From DASRHT01 sp035293765 (lineage in GTDB: Bacteria > Chloroflexota > Ktedonobacteria > Ktedonobacterales > Ktedonobacteraceae), in assembly GCA_035293765.1 (NCBI GenBank), contig DATGMF010000043.1, positions 1 through 16,036 of the forward strand: 16,036 nt of DNA. The letters run 5' to 3'. The notes beneath the pieces were generated by a model. That model saw only the letters and a program-made list of their open reading frames with translations, was not told the origin of the DNA and made no database searches. A program made the translations under genes and the position numbers. Positions 15,301-16,036 of this stretch are shown here, piece after piece; the first letter of the stretch is position 1; each line of letters begins with the position of its first letter.

Positions 15301-16036
15301 AGCCCTTCCCCTGCCAGAGGCGTTTCCCGGCAATACAGACGTGGATTCAGCCGCGGCCAGCCCATTGGAAGAGATCCTGGCAGGGATGTGGGCCAGCTTG
15401 CTGGGACGCAGCCAGGTGGGTCGCCAGGACAACTTCTTCGAGCTGGGCGGCCATTCGCTACTGGCAACGCGGCTGGTCTCGCGGCTGCGCACGAGCTTGC
15501 AAGTCGCGCTCCCCTTGCACACTCTCTTTGAGCATCCCACCATCGCCCAACTGGCTCCCCAGCTAGAGCAGCTCCGCTGGCGTGAGGCAATAGTCTCCGA
15601 GCTGCCGCTGCGTGCCGTGGCTCGTGAACAGGTCCCCGAGCTGCCGCTCTCCTTTGCCCAGCAACGGCTCTGGTTCCTGGAGCAGTTGAGTCCCGACAGT
15701 GCGTTCTACACCATTCCCGCGCTCTGGCGTTTGCAAGGTCGGCTGCATCCTGCTGCCCTGATCGCGAGCGTGCAAGCCTTGCTGCGGCGGCATGAGAGTC
15801 TGCGTACCAGCTTTGTGAGCCAGCAAGGCCAGCCGGTGCAGCGGATCGCGGCGCAGGCGGTGCTGCCTCTGCTCATCGTGGACCTGAGGGCTGTTGCCCA
15901 GCCGCAGCGGGTCACCCTGGCCCAGCAGGTGTGTCAGCAGCTTGCGCGTCGTCCCTTCGATCTGGAGCGGGGACCGCTCCTGCGAGCGTGTCTGCTCCAA
16001 TTGGGGGAAGAGGAACACTGGTTGCTGCTGAGCCTG
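12335..16036 (+). CDS. Nonribosomal peptide synthetase, C-A-T-C (3' end outside window)
   Basis: Open frame of 1234 codons to the window edge. Domains: N-terminal helix (STQKRALLAELL), C about 30-460 with canonical HHIIADG at 167-173, A about 485-990 (YTSGSTGTPKG 641-651, A10 K985), T with LGGHS and Ser1041, then a second C from about 1105 (SFAQQRLWFLEQL), cut just before its HHxxxDG motif. A-domain pocket D687, V688, Q691, F730, V758, A760, E785, A793, V794 and K985 reads DVQFVAEAVK. Surrounding motifs (QEIF, TAGEQLQI, LHNEYGPSE) place it in the clade that includes proline-activating domains (DVQLIAHVVK), with which it shares 6 of 10 positions; the substrate cannot be assigned. The N-terminal C domain would accept the X-Leu chain from the preceding NRPS. 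Upstream tail and this N-terminus look like a docking pair. No epimerase domain is seen. At least one more module or a release domain must lie to the right. Confidence 0.95.
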   Translation, partial: MDMSANSQLSDLSSTQKRALLAELLRKKVSKPQSYPLSFTQQGLWFLYQLTPDNPFYNASCTITITGPLQKRVLEQSLSELVRRHQILRTRFELREEHPVQLIDPVRPIPLPVGDLTLLSSEVRAAEVQRLSLAEARRPFDLAHGSVLRVHLLRLATEKHLLLLSLHHIIADGWSLGVLFRELGALYTAFSDGRPSPLPELALQYTDFALWQRNWLTGAVLTERLTYWKERLADLPPLALPTDRPRLTAQTFAGASEPFSLSPEVTSRLNVLSQREGVTLFMTLQAGFSALLARYSGQDDFGVGTVIANRTRSELEPLIGFFANTLVLRVNLSGDPTVREYLHRIREVALKVYAHQDIPFELLVEELHPQRDLSQNPLIQVVLVLQNAPYEPLEISGLKLHLSLTQNGTSKFDLLFSLWESAGGVSGMVEYNTDLFDASTIRRMVGHYRRILAAMATQPEQHLSMLPLLTEREQEQFHIWNRVERDCPLDMCLHELVEQQAEHVPDAVALVFEGKQCTYSELNTRANQLAHFLQQVGVGPDVPVGICLERSIELIIGVLGILKAGGAYAPLDPAYPQERLAFILADTRAPVLITQQSLAGRLPDGDSTVLFLDTAWQTIVAQNSRRPASHLHGANLAYIIYTSGSTGTPKGIAMPHAALVNVFIWQQRSSQLSLGARTLQFASMNFDVAPQEIFCTLGFGQTLVLLSEGLRRDPVAMLTLVIDEAIERLFVPVVVLQQLAECAVADGGQLPVSLREVVTAGEQLQITAPVASFFESVPICRLHNEYGPSECHAVSSYMLTGTPQMWPPLPPIGCPIDNTKFYVLDKHLQLVPVGIPGELYIGGRGLARGYLARPDLTAERFVPHPFASSPGERLYRTGDLTRYLPDGNLQFLGRIDHQVKIRGYRIELGEIETILSRHPAVRTAVVLVREEAAAKYLVAYVTPSEISTPPSGTELRQYLQRQVPEYMLPAHILVLDQLPLTRNGKLDRQALPLPEAFPGNTDVDSAAASPLEEILAGMWASLLGRSQVGRQDNFFELGGHSLLATRLVSRLRTSLQVALPLHTLFEHPTIAQLAPQLEQLRWREAIVSELPLRAVAREQVPELPLSFAQQRLWFLEQLSPDSAFYTIPALWRLQGRLHPAALIASVQALLRRHESLRTSFVSQQGQPVQRIAAQAVLPLLIVDLRAVAQPQRVTLAQQVCQQLARRPFDLERGPLLRACLLQLGEEEHWLLLSL

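Noticed and set aside
15078..16018. Antisense open frames of 150-170 codons near the right end
   Set aside because: They lie opposite the intact T and C domains of the last NRPS. Composition is low-complexity and typical of shadows.

Overview
The window is the core of a large nonribosomal peptide (NRPS) biosynthetic locus. It holds two divergently transcribed arms around one short control region (about 4153-4363), and both outer genes run off the ends of the window. GC looks to be in the low-to-mid fifties by eye. Large NRPS genes at this GC, together with a LanB-like gene of the 'KNDTIGFFGP' type, would fit a Ktedonobacteria-like Chloroflexota, but that placement is inference; a cyanobacterium or myxobacterium is not excluded. 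I saw no tRNA, rRNA, CRISPR array, insertion sequence or attachment site.

Left arm (minus strand, 4152 to beyond 1): the first 1384 residues of an NRPS with order C-A-T-C. Its adenylation domain is not of the ordinary NRPS kind. It resembles the adenylation domain of alpha-aminoadipate reductase (fungal Lys2), and its pocket residues read D-P-R-H-F-I-A-R-A-K, so 2-aminoadipate or a similar side-chain carboxylate is the best guess for its substrate.

Centre: a perfect 48-bp, spacer-less palindrome (4209-4256). It encodes two mirror-image sigma70-like promoters, one for each arm, each with TTGACT, a 17-bp spacer, TGn and TACTAT. A roughly 105-nt leader follows on the right.

Right arm (plus strand): (i) 4364-6967, an 867-residue LanB-type lantibiotic dehydratase homologue, apparently without the C-terminal elimination domain; (ii) 7037-12334, an NRPS of order A-T-C-A-T that lacks its own first condensation domain and whose second A domain carries the classical leucine code; (iii) 12335 to beyond 16036, an NRPS of order C-A-T-C. 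The last two genes abut (TGA immediately followed by ATG), so the right arm looks like one operon. All four coding regions are intact, without frameshifts, over the window.

Reading together: the two arms are probably co-expressed and make one peptide. The predicted building blocks are an aminoadipate-like residue (left arm), an unassigned residue followed by Leu (second NRPS), and a residue selected by a proline-clade pocket (third NRPS). The unusual component is the LanB homologue. These enzymes normally use glutamyl-tRNA or other aminoacyl-tRNAs on ribosomal peptides, yet no precursor peptide, LanC or elimination domain is visible here. That raises the possibility of tRNA-dependent tailoring of an NRPS product or of a carrier-bound intermediate. 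No thioesterase, MbtH, phosphopantetheinyl transferase, transporter or regulator gene is in the window; these would lie outside it.
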